From CAZVIJ01 sp964626735 (GTDB lineage: Bacteria; Patescibacteriota; Dojkabacteria; JAOAGR01), in the NCBI GenBank assembly GCA_964626735.1, contig CAZVIJ010000012.1, positions 1 to 36,025 on the forward strand: a stretch of DNA of 36,025 nucleotides, written 5' to 3'. The position numbers and the translations under genes were made by a program. Every line of letters starts with the position of its first letter. Position 1 is the first letter of the stretch. The notes under the pieces are model-generated. The model saw only the letters and a program-made list of their open reading frames with translations. It had not been told where the DNA came from and made no database searches. Below, in pieces: positions 9,004 through 18,730 of the stretch.

Positions 9004-9678
9004 ATGAATAGACTTTCTCTCGTAATGAATACCTCCGAGGACCCTGATATTTCCCGCCAATTGATAATCATGGCGCCCGAAGCGGTGCACGTAGGAACCA
9101 CGCCGGATGCGGCAGCAGCATTCAAGGTATCGGTATTTATCGCGGCAATTCCTACTGAGCGGGGGCTCGTCCAGGAACGGCTCGGCTGGAACCAACCCGA
9201 GCCGTTAGTCGCCAAGGTAGGTCCGCTTCAATCATCCGTCCCGCTCGCCATGAAAGTAAATATTCTCGACGGCAAGGCAATCGCGGAAAATGTAAACCCG
9301 CGCGACATCTCTGAACGAACATACACGCAAACCTTGCTGACTCCGCTTAGCGATGGCGACGAAGTCTCGACGCTTATCGTCCAGGATACGGAAATAGGAG
9401 AACGCGCAATGATGCAATTGCTATCCGCCATGGTCCAAACGCCGGAATCCGAGCTCTTCCGGTGGATCCAAAACGAACCGGCGATAATCGAATTGCTGCA
9501 GGGACAAGCAATCTCCGACTACCTTTCGTACCTCCTCGTCGTAGACGCCGTTAACATTGGCGGCGAGCAGGAAATAACGATCACAATCCCCGAATACGAC
9601 GAAAACGACGGTGTGCGTAACCACACCATCACTATCGCGATAGAACGAGATGAACCGGTAACTGTTGAAGGTCGATAA
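9004..9678 (+). CDS. Orphan beta-rich protein, 224 aa
   Basis: No family recognised. The sequence alternates short hydrophobic strands with acidic loops and ends in a beta strand-rich tail (ITITIPEYDENDGVRNHTI). It may be a distant paralogue of the 1862-2506 protein: both have W-N-x-E-P followed by similar hydrophobic spacing, and both end in a DGV-containing beta region. TATAAT at 8991-8996 ends 7 nt before the ATG. It is convergent with 9803-10459; the 124 bp between them hold no gene. Confidence 0.75.
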   Translation: MNRLSLVMNTSEDPDISRQLIIMAPEAVHVGTTPDAAAAFKVSVFIAAIPTERGLVQERLGWNQPEPLVAKVGPLQSSVPLAMKVNILDGKAIAENVNPRDISERTYTQTLLTPLSDGDEVSTLIVQDTEIGERAMMQLLSAMVQTPESELFRWIQNEPAIIELLQGQAISDYLSYLLVVDAVNIGGEQEITITIPEYDENDGVRNHTITIAIERDEPVTVEGR

Positions 9679-9802
9679 GTTCTGCCATGAAAAGAATATA
9701 TGAAATTTACAGATTATTTCCAGGTAGAACGTAAAAACTTAGCTCACATGTTTGATTCGCTCTAGAACGTATTCTGTATTGTGCCGTGACGTTTGATAGG
9801 GA

Positions 9803-10459
9803 TTATACCACTACCTTACCGACGGCACGATCTGCGACGTATACTGCCTCGGCCATCGACAATGGCCCCAGCAGCTGTGCCCCGATCACGGAATCGCACT
9901 TCTGGGTATAGCCGCCGACGGTCTCCCTCGTAAACGTTTCCATATCCGGTAAATGCGGATCACAGCCGAGATCGACCATATAGCGTACCAAGGGTATATG
10001 TTCGGGTTCGTGAATGCGTAGGCATACTGCATCGGCTTGCTCGAACGGGATATGGTTACGAAGCCGAGTCATATTGGTGAGCAATTTGTCGATTTGGAGA
10101 TACACCAAGGCTGCCAAAACATCTGCCCGTTGGAATTGCCACAGAAAAGCTTGGGGATCGTGAGCTTCATGAGCCCATGTCCGAACCGCAGCACGATGAA
10201 TGTTCATGTATGCGTGGTAAGATCCCATCATTCCATCGTAAAGCCTGCCGAGCTCTTCATCCATTTCTGGGCGGCTATCGAGAAATGTTGCGATCGCAAT
10301 CGTAGCTGGAGTACCAAACGATCGAACGTGCGTGATAGGATAGCGGCTATCATCGACATAATCGGCATACGTCAGGTGGACAATGCCTTCCCATTGAGTA
10401 TGATGCGTCCGGAGCGGTTCAAGGACAAGCGGCGGATTTTCCGCGGATGGTGTAGCCAT
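9803..10459 (-). CDS. Orphan alpha-helical protein, 218 aa
   Basis: No family recognised. It is soluble and mostly helical by composition, rich in His, Met and aromatic residues. TATAAT at 10467-10472 ends 7 nt before the ATG, suggesting a leaderless mRNA. Its own stop codon lies inside a second minus-strand TGGTATAAT (near 9801-9806) that leads to no gene of useful length. The gene is divergent from 10529-11599; about 70 bp separate the starts and carry both -10 boxes. Confidence 0.75.
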   Translation of the reverse strand: MATPSAENPPLVLEPLRTHHTQWEGIVHLTYADYVDDSRYPITHVRSFGTPATIAIATFLDSRPEMDEELGRLYDGMMGSYHAYMNIHRAAVRTWAHEAHDPQAFLWQFQRADVLAALVYLQIDKLLTNMTRLRNHIPFEQADAVCLRIHEPEHIPLVRYMVDLGCDPHLPDMETFTRETVGGYTQKCDSVIGAQLLGPLSMAEAVYVADRAVGKVVV

Positions 10460-10514
10460 AATGGCTATTATATGAAGTAGCCGCTTTTAAAACAATGAGC
10501 GTGTCCCGCCGTGG

Positions 10515-10520
10515 TACAAT
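10515..10520 (+). promoter_or_regulatory. Extended -10 deciding the 10529 start
   Basis: TGGTACAAT ends 8 nt before the ATG at 10529. The open frame runs six codons further upstream through this box, so the upstream start at 10511 is unlikely. Confidence 0.55.
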
Positions 10521-10528
10521 TCTGTACG

Positions 10529-11599
10529 ATGCCTTCGCAAGAACCAAACATATTCCATACGGGCGATAGCTGGTTCGACTTGCGAAAACTTCCAAGCTTC
10601 CGGAAAAACCCTAACCTTGCTAGAGTCGTATCGTACATGATGTTGGGTTTGGCGGTGGAATTAAGTTCGCCCGCAACAACGCCTTCTCTCAGCATGTTTT
10701 ATACAGCGAACGATATCATCAACGGAACTGTCGAACATCAGGCAGAAATCACGTACGCCCTGGGTAACGTCGAAGCGGAATCTGCTTCACTGTACGGAAG
10801 ACAAGACCAAACACTTTCCGGATCCCCGGTCGCCGATCCTTGGGATGAAGATATGCGTGAAGCGTTCGCACGTTCAGGCTCGCACAATCTTCATAAAATA
10901 ACTGCAGTCCTTGAAGCCTTATTCGATGACATCGACTACAATAACCGGCGTGCCGCGCATTTCGTTGTCGAGCACGAATCTCAGCTTTTGGCTTTGCAAT
11001 ATCTGTTAACGGTGATAGCCATCAATTCGGGCGCTACCGCGGTAAGCACCGAGAAACTTGACGATATAGCATTGAAATTGAATCTATATATGCTCGCGAT
11101 CAAATTGGCGCTGCGGCACAGAGGGAAAAAGCTTTTCGAATGGGAGCAAAATTTAGAGCGCAAATCAAACCTGAACGCAACATTCATAGCGGCTACGGAG
11201 TCTATTACTCACTACACCAATAGGAAAATTGCCGCATTTTTGTTTGGACATTTGCTTCTGGATTCGTATAACAAAACGAACGGCAAACCTTCGCTCGATC
11301 AAGAGTTTTTCGCTCTTATCCAGCATGCGTTCGATACAGTTCACTGGAAGGGTTTTGAAAATATGCACGACATTGAGCTCGATAGGGTGCGACAGCTTGC
11401 AAAACAATTAGCAGAATTTACGGGAAGTCCCCGTTCTAAAGAGTATAAGCGGCTTGAAAAGAAACTACGGGCATTAATTATTGAACGAGATATTTCCACG
11501 TGCAGAGCAATCATTATTCCGAAAGCGACGAGAATTAAAAGACGCGAATTCGCTGAAAAATCAAGAAGAACCACGAAAAAGAAAAGGAAACAAGCATAA
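10529..11599 (+). CDS. Orphan helical protein with basic tail, 356 aa
   Basis: No family recognised. The protein is largely alpha-helical, with an acidic middle (about residues 80-140), amphipathic helices after 200, and a strongly basic C-terminus (KKKRKQA preceded by KRREF and SRRTTK). The basic tail would suit nucleic-acid binding. There is no membrane segment. The start is chosen at the ATG 8 nt after TACAAT. The last codons contain AAG/AAA runs typical of such tails. It is followed after 49 nt by a small gene with its own -10. Confidence 0.78.
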   Translation: MPSQEPNIFHTGDSWFDLRKLPSFRKNPNLARVVSYMMLGLAVELSSPATTPSLSMFYTANDIINGTVEHQAEITYALGNVEAESASLYGRQDQTLSGSPVADPWDEDMREAFARSGSHNLHKITAVLEALFDDIDYNNRRAAHFVVEHESQLLALQYLLTVIAINSGATAVSTEKLDDIALKLNLYMLAIKLALRHRGKKLFEWEQNLERKSNLNATFIAATESITHYTNRKIAAFLFGHLLLDSYNKTNGKPSLDQEFFALIQHAFDTVHWKGFENMHDIELDRVRQLAKQLAEFTGSPRSKEYKRLEKKLRALIIERDISTCRAIIIPKATRIKRREFAEKSRRTTKKKRKQA

Positions 11600-11648
11600 G
11601 CTCACGTAACTCTCAAAACGCATTTCGCCATCCATGGTACCATCTTCC

Positions 11649-11987
11649 ATGACAACAACCGATTCATTAGCAGCTCATGACCCTGAGATGTCCAGGCTTA
11701 CCGTAAGCCAATACGAAAAAGGTACACTCGAACCGATGCACGCTACTCCCATTGCGGTTTTCGTTTACCAAGATAAGCAAGCGCTGCTTCATTTCGTAGA
11801 TGCATGGCGAGCAATCCAAACGCCACCGGGAAACCCGGCGCGCGCTGCTGAAGTATTAATCGCTCTGGCGAGAGACTGCACGCCGATCGAGTCTAACCCG
11901 CAAGGGGCAACAATCGAGCCTGATCTTCCTACGATGTTGGCGGCGGAAGAATTCAGAATCGAGGTAAATATACAGCTCCCGTCTTAA
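11649..11987 (+). CDS. Small orphan protein, 112 aa
   Basis: No family recognised. It is soluble, with an acidic C-terminus. The longest frame starts five codons earlier, inside an extended -10-like TGGTACCAT (hexamer 11638-11643). The ATG 5 nt after it matches the geometry of neighbouring genes. It is convergent with 12006-13547; only 18 nt separate the stops. Confidence 0.7.
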   Translation: MTTTDSLAAHDPEMSRLTVSQYEKGTLEPMHATPIAVFVYQDKQALLHFVDAWRAIQTPPGNPARAAEVLIALARDCTPIESNPQGATIEPDLPTMLAAEEFRIEVNIQLPS

Positions 11988-12005
11988 GCAGACTTCGAGC
12001 GAGGT

Positions 12006-13547
12006 TTACGAGCGAATCTCCGCTAAATACCTCAAGAACTCGATAAGCGGCGCCATCTCCTTATATATGACCTCGGAAGTCTTCTTGTTCGCGTAGCTGA
12101 TATGCGAAGAGACTACGACATCGATTCCCAAGTGGTGAAGGTAGTTCCGCACGTTCTCAATATAAATATCGCGAGGCGCGACCGGAAAGCTGGACATCAT
12201 AAACCGATCGAATACGCCTACCACGGAAAGCACCGCCGAAACCTCGGCAAGAGTCTCCGGCGATGCGGATTTCAGCATCGCATCGAATAGCTCGCGTCGC
12301 ATTGCTGTTCTCGCGAACAAGTCTTGCGTATAGAGCATCTGTTTCAATTGAGGTATATACTTTTCGAAACCAATCCCCTCAAGGTGCGCAATGAGTGTTT
12401 CCCTGTCTGAAGAGATTCGCTTCACGACCTCGAGATCCTCTTCGCGAATATCGATCGTCTCCACACGCCGTATATTGTAGCGGTAATCGGGGTGCACTCT
12501 CGTCCAATCGATCGAGTATCCCAAGAGTTCCATCATCTTCGGCAATACGATTTGCAGTTTCGGGTGATTGAGAAAGGCTACGTTCGTTGCATCGGCAACT
12601 CTAGTCAGGTTCGAATCCCGATTCTGTCCACGGTACGTGATGCGAATACCATCTTCGGCATTGAAGATAAGCCTCCTGCACAATTCGTACGCCGTCTCGA
12701 AATCGTAGTCGTCGAGCTTCAATTCGTCGGAGTACATCTCCTTCGCTTGCTGGATAGAATTCGGAATCGGAGCCCTCATCAAGTACGGTACATTCTTTTG
12801 TTCCGGCGATGCGGCAGGAAGATCGAGCGCATAAGCACCAGCCTTGTGGCCAATCGTTCGCGCAATCTTCAAAAGACGCTCGAGCCGCTTCACGTTCTTG
12901 GGAAACGGAAACGAGTGGAACGAAAATAGACCGCCAAATACTTCTTTCAGCTCTTTATTTTCGACGGGATACGCGTGATCGTATCGCCCCTGCCACATGG
13001 CACATTCGATAAACGCATACGCCATGCGTCGGTCTTCATAGTCGAGCGTTTCGAGCTCGTCCAATACCCGTTCACGCGCATACGACTTTCGATCCGACCT
13101 CATTAGCATGCCGAATAAAGACGACCAAGTCCGCGGATACATTTCGCTCAGCCGTTTCGGACGTTTATTCGCCTCTTGGAGCTCAATTCGCTTCGCCGCG
13201 TAGTACCGTTCGCCTTCTAGTGATTCGGGAGTCATCGGGTTGCCGGTTACCTCGACGTCATAACCATTCTGCCTCAAGAACGCAACTGCCTGAGAAAAAT
13301 AAAATGAAAACTTATCGTGCAGGCGGGGAGTACGGAAAGCCATTACGGTAGCCATCAAGTCGCCATGGGAAACCGCCACTATCGGATTGAGAACTGTCGA
13401 GTAAACGAGTGCTCGAGCAATTTGTTCGGATAATCCCAATTCAACGTCGGGAACGAATCCGTAACCTTGCACACCTTCGCGGCTGAATGCATCTATTCGA
13501 CCGATTTGACCACTCTGAACGGTATCGATAAGGAAATTGGCTGACAT
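12006..13547 (-). CDS. Orphan protein, 513 aa
   Basis: This is one of the longest orphans in the window, and I cannot place it. It is soluble and rich in helices and charged residues: Arg/Lys/Glu-rich at about 115-180, and regularly spaced hydrophobic helices in the C-terminal 150 residues. I see no Walker, zinc-binding or nuclease motif. An extended -10 TGGTATACT (hexamer 13555-13560) ends 7 nt before the ATG. It is surrounded by genes on the opposite strand and so forms its own transcription unit. Consistent codon use and length make it a real gene. Confidence 0.82.
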   Translation of the reverse strand: MSANFLIDTVQSGQIGRIDAFSREGVQGYGFVPDVELGLSEQIARALVYSTVLNPIVAVSHGDLMATVMAFRTPRLHDKFSFYFSQAVAFLRQNGYDVEVTGNPMTPESLEGERYYAAKRIELQEANKRPKRLSEMYPRTWSSLFGMLMRSDRKSYARERVLDELETLDYEDRRMAYAFIECAMWQGRYDHAYPVENKELKEVFGGLFSFHSFPFPKNVKRLERLLKIARTIGHKAGAYALDLPAASPEQKNVPYLMRAPIPNSIQQAKEMYSDELKLDDYDFETAYELCRRLIFNAEDGIRITYRGQNRDSNLTRVADATNVAFLNHPKLQIVLPKMMELLGYSIDWTRVHPDYRYNIRRVETIDIREEDLEVVKRISSDRETLIAHLEGIGFEKYIPQLKQMLYTQDLFARTAMRRELFDAMLKSASPETLAEVSAVLSVVGVFDRFMMSSFPVAPRDIYIENVRNYLHHLGIDVVVSSHISYANKKTSEVIYKEMAPLIEFLRYLAEIRS

Positions 13548-13639
13548 ACCTCATAGTATACCACTTTCTGAATCCGTTGAGTGCGACTGCTTCATTTATT
13601 TCGAATGCATGGTACTATTGTGCGTTATCGCAAACGACC

Positions 13640-14176
13640 ATGCCATTCACCTTCGAACCACTCAGCCCAGAAGAACAAGAACGCTTCGATTACTACATCA
13701 ACCTTCTCAATAATCCCGACAACCTTAAAGAAGGAAGCGAGGAGCCGTCCGACTCCATCTTGGACATACAGATCGACAGCATCGACCTTGAACAGGAACT
13801 TGATACGCTCGCGCCGGCAAAATCAAACGATAAAAAGCTCTCGAAGCTCTCCAGCATCATCACCGAAAGCCTCGGCAAAGAAAAACGCCTTCTCCTCAGA
13901 GGATTATACTTTCTCGTCCATGATGCGCCGGACAAGAAAATCAAGGAAAACAAGAAGCTCCTGGAGGGCTATCTTTCCGATTTGATCGAGTACTACCGAA
14001 ATATCCCCGTAAATCTTGAACCGCTCATGAAATGCCATACCGCGCTCCAAAAGGGCAACCTCAAAGAGCTCAGGAAGCAATGGGGAGAATACCTCTTCAG
14101 CCTCACCATGTCTCCATCGCTCAACATCAAGTATCTAACCTTCATGGCACAGATGACGCAAATTACGGTTAAGTAA
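13640..14176 (+). CDS. Orphan helical protein, 178 aa
   Basis: No family recognised. It is highly charged and almost entirely helical. Residues 8-60 are acidic (SPEEQERF; DSILDIQIDS), and the rest is lysine-rich, suggesting a protein-interaction or scaffold role. The start is the ATG at 13640, because the 21 upstream in-frame codons overlap the neighbour's promoter. The nearest -10 candidate, TGGTACTAT, lies 21 nt upstream, so this is one of the few genes that may have a short leader (about 14 nt). It is followed by 14214 after 37 nt. Confidence 0.75.
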   Translation: MPFTFEPLSPEEQERFDYYINLLNNPDNLKEGSEEPSDSILDIQIDSIDLEQELDTLAPAKSNDKKLSKLSSIITESLGKEKRLLLRGLYFLVHDAPDKKIKENKKLLEGYLSDLIEYYRNIPVNLEPLMKCHTALQKGNLKELRKQWGEYLFSLTMSPSLNIKYLTFMAQMTQITVK

Positions 14177-14213
14177 CGGATAGTGTAGTATCGTACATGG
14201 TATACTCCGTACT

Positions 14214-15476
14214 ATGATCGATCCGACGCTCTTGACGGTACTGCCGATGCAACCCATCGAAGCACGCCTCCCGTTTGACCAAAATAGCGCGCTGTCATTT
14301 TATACATTTGCATGGGACAGCGATTCCTACCCTGGCAATATACCCGAGCCTGCCTGGTTCGATGACGTCGTCAATTGGATACGCAGGAATCAAGCGTTCT
14401 TGGAGCTAACGCCGGTATTCACGAACACAGCATACGCCAATATTTGGGCAACGGCAGCGCTCGTACAAGCGATACGCCCTGAGTACCATGGGCTGCTTTC
14501 TCATGTAACGAATTTATTTACATTCGCGCAAAATTTCCCCGAGCCTCCCAAAGTTTCGTATATCGCAAAGCAGGTTCGCAGACAAAGGCGCCCCATCGAT
14601 CCGCGCGTTAAAAACTTCAACCTTGACGCAAGCGAGAACATCTACTACCTCGATAGGACCGATCCGATCAGCGCGTACTTCGGTCATGCACACGCTTACG
14701 TCCGTGCGGCACTTGCCGGCAGGATGAACGAGCTGTGCGAAGTGCTCGAAGAAATGGACGATCCCGCTTGGAAACGACTCGTCTACATCCATGATCTGTA
14801 TAAATTTTGGATAACCGGTAAAAAAATAGCTCCAGTCATTACCCTCAGGAGCGGGCTTGGCACAAACGTCGAGAACTTCTGCGATACCGACGAGTTAATC
14901 CCACACTTCTACCGACGCACGTACCGAAGGCTGCCGACACCTGAACAATTCTTGGAAATTGCCGAGCGAACATCGTACGGATTCGCTACGGGAAGCCAGT
15001 CAATCGTACCCGCAATTATTACTGCGTTGCGGGCCAAAGCGGGTGGTACGGGCAAGGGAAACGAACTCGCGCTCCCTCCGCACTATACCATTAAGGGAAA
15101 TACCGTTTTCCTGCATTGGGGATTCAATCCGCGGTTCTTCGAGATGAAAGGACATGAAGGCAAGGAAAAAGTTGCTCCAAGAAAACCGCTCTCTCGAGAA
15201 CTTATCGTGCTCGCACTCAAGGCCGCAGCGATCGAGGCGAAGAAACGAGAAGTACTGCATCCATTAGAAATCGATGAAGTAGAACAGCGCGGGATACACT
15301 GGACTCCTCCAGGACATCGGGTAGATCGATGCCCAGCTCTGGGCGGGATAGATCCGCATCTCCCTGGACAAGAAGAAATGCGCACCGCAAATATCATTCC
15401 CGAAGTAAGGAAATTCATCTCGGGAACGATGGCCGTAGCGTACCGGGCTTATTTGGAGAACAACAGGCAACGATAA
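14214..15476 (+). CDS. Orphan family A protein (FGHAH), 420 aa
   Basis: No known family recognised, but it is clearly homologous to the partial protein at 35111-36025. Conserved blocks, with positions here: EPAWFDDVVNWIRRNQ (45-60), RPEYHGL (88-94), ENIYYLDRTD..SAYFGHAH (141-160), and LPTPEQF...GFATGS...VPAI (240-268). The HAH and the invariant Asp/Glu/Arg residues could form a metal or catalytic site, but that is speculation. A basic region near 119-130 (KQVRRQRR) and a C-terminal Lys/Arg-rich part are specific to this copy. An extended -10 TGGTATACT (hexamer 14201-14206) ends 7 nt before the ATG. It is convergent with the next gene, with stops 2 nt apart. Confidence 0.85.
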   Translation: MIDPTLLTVLPMQPIEARLPFDQNSALSFYTFAWDSDSYPGNIPEPAWFDDVVNWIRRNQAFLELTPVFTNTAYANIWATAALVQAIRPEYHGLLSHVTNLFTFAQNFPEPPKVSYIAKQVRRQRRPIDPRVKNFNLDASENIYYLDRTDPISAYFGHAHAYVRAALAGRMNELCEVLEEMDDPAWKRLVYIHDLYKFWITGKKIAPVITLRSGLGTNVENFCDTDELIPHFYRRTYRRLPTPEQFLEIAERTSYGFATGSQSIVPAIITALRAKAGGTGKGNELALPPHYTIKGNTVFLHWGFNPRFFEMKGHEGKEKVAPRKPLSRELIVLALKAAAIEAKKREVLHPLEIDEVEQRGIHWTPPGHRVDRCPALGGIDPHLPGQEEMRTANIIPEVRKFISGTMAVAYRAYLENNRQR

Positions 15477-15478
15477 CC

Positions 15479-16102
15479 TCAATACCGAGTTCCTTGCCGA
15501 GCCTTCTGCTGCTTCAAATGCTCGACGATTTGTTCGAGCGATTCGTGCTTGAGGTCCTCAGGATGCTCCTGCTCAAGCAAATTGGCGATCTTCAGGTAAA
15601 ATCCAGGCTTGTACGGCTTACCGAACGTGTCTTTCACCGCATCCACCTGAAATTCTTCACGAAGCGCTTGCGCAAGAAGCGGACGCATTTCCGGATTAAC
15701 GTAGAGGAAGCGATTGCCCGTCGCGATGTTGCTATCAAATCCCCAGTACTGTCCGGTAACATATCCCGGTCTTGCGACGACCTCTGTCCCCGTCAAGAAA
15801 TGAAGTAGCGGATGCAATCCGAACGATTCAAGAACCGGAACCAGGATTCCTCGAGGTTTCATTTCCATCTTCAAAGTGCAAAAGTATCCTCGATCGACCG
15901 TTCTCGGGAACTCATATTCGACGAGCGCTATAAACATGACTTCATTAAAGTCCTCAATCATTTGTGGGATAAGGGGAGCTGTACGAAATCGCCGATCTTC
16001 ACCAGATTCCCAATGAGCCCGGTTAGAAGCATCCTTAAGACGCAGCGACTCCGTTAGGAAATCCGCAATCGCAACAGCTTCAGTTCCGAATCGATATGCC
16101 AT
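15479..16102 (-). CDS. Orphan protein, 207 aa
   Basis: No family recognised. It is soluble, with a hydrophobic central part (VPVLESFGLHPLLHFLTGTE) and a charged helical C-terminus rich in Glu/His/Gln. An extended -10 TGCTATAAT (hexamer 16109-16114) ends 6 nt before the ATG. It lies upstream of and convergent with the FGHAH protein, and co-directional with the P-loop ATPase gene, from which it is separated by 47 nt carrying its own promoter. Confidence 0.78.
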   Translation of the reverse strand: MAYRFGTEAVAIADFLTESLRLKDASNRAHWESGEDRRFRTAPLIPQMIEDFNEVMFIALVEYEFPRTVDRGYFCTLKMEMKPRGILVPVLESFGLHPLLHFLTGTEVVARPGYVTGQYWGFDSNIATGNRFLYVNPEMRPLLAQALREEFQVDAVKDTFGKPYKPGFYLKIANLLEQEHPEDLKHESLEQIVEHLKQQKARQGTRY

Positions 16103-16149
16103 GGCGAGATTATAGCATCAGGTAGAAGATGATGGAGCATTACCTATGC

Positions 16150-17001
16150 CTAAGCTTCCATATTGCTGAGCGACCGTTGGAACTCCCCTGAGCACAAATC
16201 CAGTACAGTGCGAATATATGGGTGCAAAACTTGTTCAAGCCGTTCTTCCTTCACGATATATGGATACGTCGTGGGAACGATAAATCCCATGCGTTTTAAA
16301 ATTGAATGGGCATCCGCCATCTTCCCGAGATTTGTCCAATGATCTTCATCAAGTGCAAACTGCTCAATATCAAGCGATTGGTAATATGCATCCATCAGCC
16401 GCATTGCATCGACCATATTGAACCGGACGTGCGACTTCTCCGCCCCGCTCCACTTCTTCAGTTCCCCGATAACAGCCGCGAACATGAAGGGCATTCGAGC
16501 AAAATACTCATGCATTTCCGGAAACCGGGCATGATGCATGAAAACCGTATATGCGTTGCGTGCCACCGGTCCAATCAACGGCTGCGGGTATCTGCTGATG
16601 CCGATAGCCTTCGCGGCAAAAATTTGGGCACCAACCTCCAAAATAGCATCGCTCATTGGGGAAGTTATGGGCGACCATATAAAGTTATCGAGCACAACGA
16701 TATTCGTTTCGCGATCACGGACAAGTTCCTGTACCGCAGGAGCATCCGTATCCGGATCGCTCATCATGAAGTACCGGGTCCTCGAACGTTTCGTAACCAA
16801 ATCGGGTTCATCGATCTTCCTAAGCCCTAAAGATTCCACTTCAGGAATTTGCAAAGCCTCCCGCACGAGCGCAGTCTTCCCGGTACCAATCGGACCGGAA
16901 TAGACGATAAGGCAGCTCTTTCGATCGTCGGCCAAATCAGCCATAAGCTCGCCCATTTGCCCTGCTGACTGGATTTCGTAATGCGGAAAGGTACGGATCA
17001 T
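16150..17001 (-). CDS. P-loop ATPase, 283 aa
   Basis: A Walker A motif is plain at residues 36-43 (GPIGTGKT), and a Walker B-like strand follows at 101-106 (IVVLDN). The spacing fits an AAA/STAND-like or chaperone-like NTPase of about 280 aa. No sensor or arginine-finger can be assigned by eye, and the C-terminal half is helical and family-unspecific. TATAAT at 17009-17014 ends 7 nt before the ATG. The gene is divergent from a winged-helix protein, the two starts being only 48 bp apart. That suggests shared control, possibly a nucleotide-dependent sensor paired with a regulator; this is inference. Confidence 0.8.
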   Translation of the reverse strand: MIRTFPHYEIQSAGQMGELMADLADDRKSCLIVYSGPIGTGKTALVREALQIPEVESLGLRKIDEPDLVTKRSRTRYFMMSDPDTDAPAVQELVRDRETNIVVLDNFIWSPITSPMSDAILEVGAQIFAAKAIGISRYPQPLIGPVARNAYTVFMHHARFPEMHEYFARMPFMFAAVIGELKKWSGAEKSHVRFNMVDAMRLMDAYYQSLDIEQFALDEDHWTNLGKMADAHSILKRMGFIVPTTYPYIVKEERLEQVLHPYIRTVLDLCSGEFQRSLSNMEA

Positions 17002-17008
17002 AGTATGG

Positions 17009-17043
17009 ATTATACAACGACACCGACGGAGTATTGGTATAAT
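17009..17043. promoter_or_regulatory. Back-to-back -10 elements, ATPase and winged-helix genes
   Basis: The minus strand TATAAT is at 17009-17014 and the plus strand TGGTATAAT (hexamer 17038-17043) faces away from it. The whole intergenic control region is 48 bp. The plus box decides the 17050 start over a longer upstream frame that would begin inside the ATPase gene. Confidence 0.65.
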
Positions 17044-17049
17044 GGACGA

Positions 17050-17874
<825 letters not shown>

Positions 17875-17894
17875 TCCTATCTATCTGCAAGAAA

Positions 17895-18680
17895 TCAGAG
17901 CGGCGAGTACGGATTGATTGCGATATGCTTCGCCTTGTCCCGTTGGAAAATGCTTTCATCGGCTATTGCCCGGCAAAACCGTGAAGCGACTCCGTTTGCG
18001 CCCGACCAGTAGTATCCTGCAGTAGAAAACTCTATCGTCCTCCCTTCAACCGTCTCGACGTCGTGATCGACTCCCGGGGCAACCGTCCCCGCGCCAAGCG
18101 TTTCCCGAACCGCCAGCGCCATCGCTTGGTTCGGCAGGTATACGGAAACTAACCACGAGCCGTCGATATACGAAGCACTCCCCCTGCTATCGAATAGGCC
18201 TGAAAGATATGCAGGAGAAAGAGGATCGGTAATAGCAGGAATATGAACGCCGTTTTCCAGATGCCCGCGAATTTGCTCGGCAAGATAAATTTTTTCCTGA
18301 ACTTCCGAGCGCCCGAACTCGGAAAAGCTCACCATCGCTTCAAGAACATTCCGGTACACGCGGGCATGCGGCATAGCCCTTGCCGCAAGCGCAGACACCA
18401 GTTTGCCCGCCGCCCGCCACTGGTAACGCTTATTCGGCTTGCCATTGAACGGGTTGATAATTTCGTCGACATACAAGCTTCCCCCAAGCTGGCTGAAAAG
18501 CTGCGGCTTCATCGGGTTCCGGATTTGCGTACAGAACATCCCAATGCGGGGCCGGCGGTACACCGCGCCGGTACTCTTGTTCTTCTCGTTGACGATAAAA
18601 GCGTTGAGGTTTATGCCTCCGGTATCGACGAATGCAGCGAGCCACTCGTCGTTGAGATTGTAATTAGGTATATCCGACAC
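17895..18680 (-). CDS. LAGLIDADG-fold protein A, catalytic acids missing
   Basis: 261 aa. It shows both hallmark helices of a monomeric LAGLIDADG endonuclease: WLAAFVDTGG (13-22) and YLSGLFDSRG (158-167), about 145 residues apart. Family context follows each: a FSQLGGSLYV segment (62-71), then a Y-x-W-R-x-x-x-G-K strand-helix. In active enzymes the eighth motif position is the metal-binding Asp/Glu; here it is Gly in motif 1 and Arg in motif 2. It is free-standing, not inside an intron or intein, and so probably binds DNA without cutting. The start is GTG at 18678-18680, 6 nt after TGGTATAAT (18687-18692), not the longer frame. It is a tandem paralogue of 18731-19522. Confidence 0.82.
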   Translation of the reverse strand: MSDIPNYNLNDEWLAAFVDTGGINLNAFIVNEKNKSTGAVYRRPRIGMFCTQIRNPMKPQLFSQLGGSLYVDEIINPFNGKPNKRYQWRAAGKLVSALAARAMPHARVYRNVLEAMVSFSEFGRSEVQEKIYLAEQIRGHLENGVHIPAITDPLSPAYLSGLFDSRGSASYIDGSWLVSVYLPNQAMALAVRETLGAGTVAPGVDHDVETVEGRTIEFSTAGYYWSGANGVASRFCRAIADESIFQRDKAKHIAINPYSPL

Positions 18681-18686
18681 GGAGGG

Positions 18687-18692
18687 ATTATA
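18687..18692 (-). promoter_or_regulatory. Extended -10 deciding a GTG start
   Basis: TGGTATAAT ends 6 nt before GTG at 18678-18680. The open frame extends 15 codons upstream through this box, but the paralogue's N-terminus aligns with the GTG start. Confidence 0.6.
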
Positions 18693-18730
18693 CCACTGCT
18701 TTCTTCGACTTTCCGTTACGATCAAACCGG

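Noticed and set aside
9679..9802. Small gene in the convergent gap, including an ATC frame after TGGTATAAT on the minus strand
   Set aside because: Frames are only 11-15 codons, with no sign of a protein.
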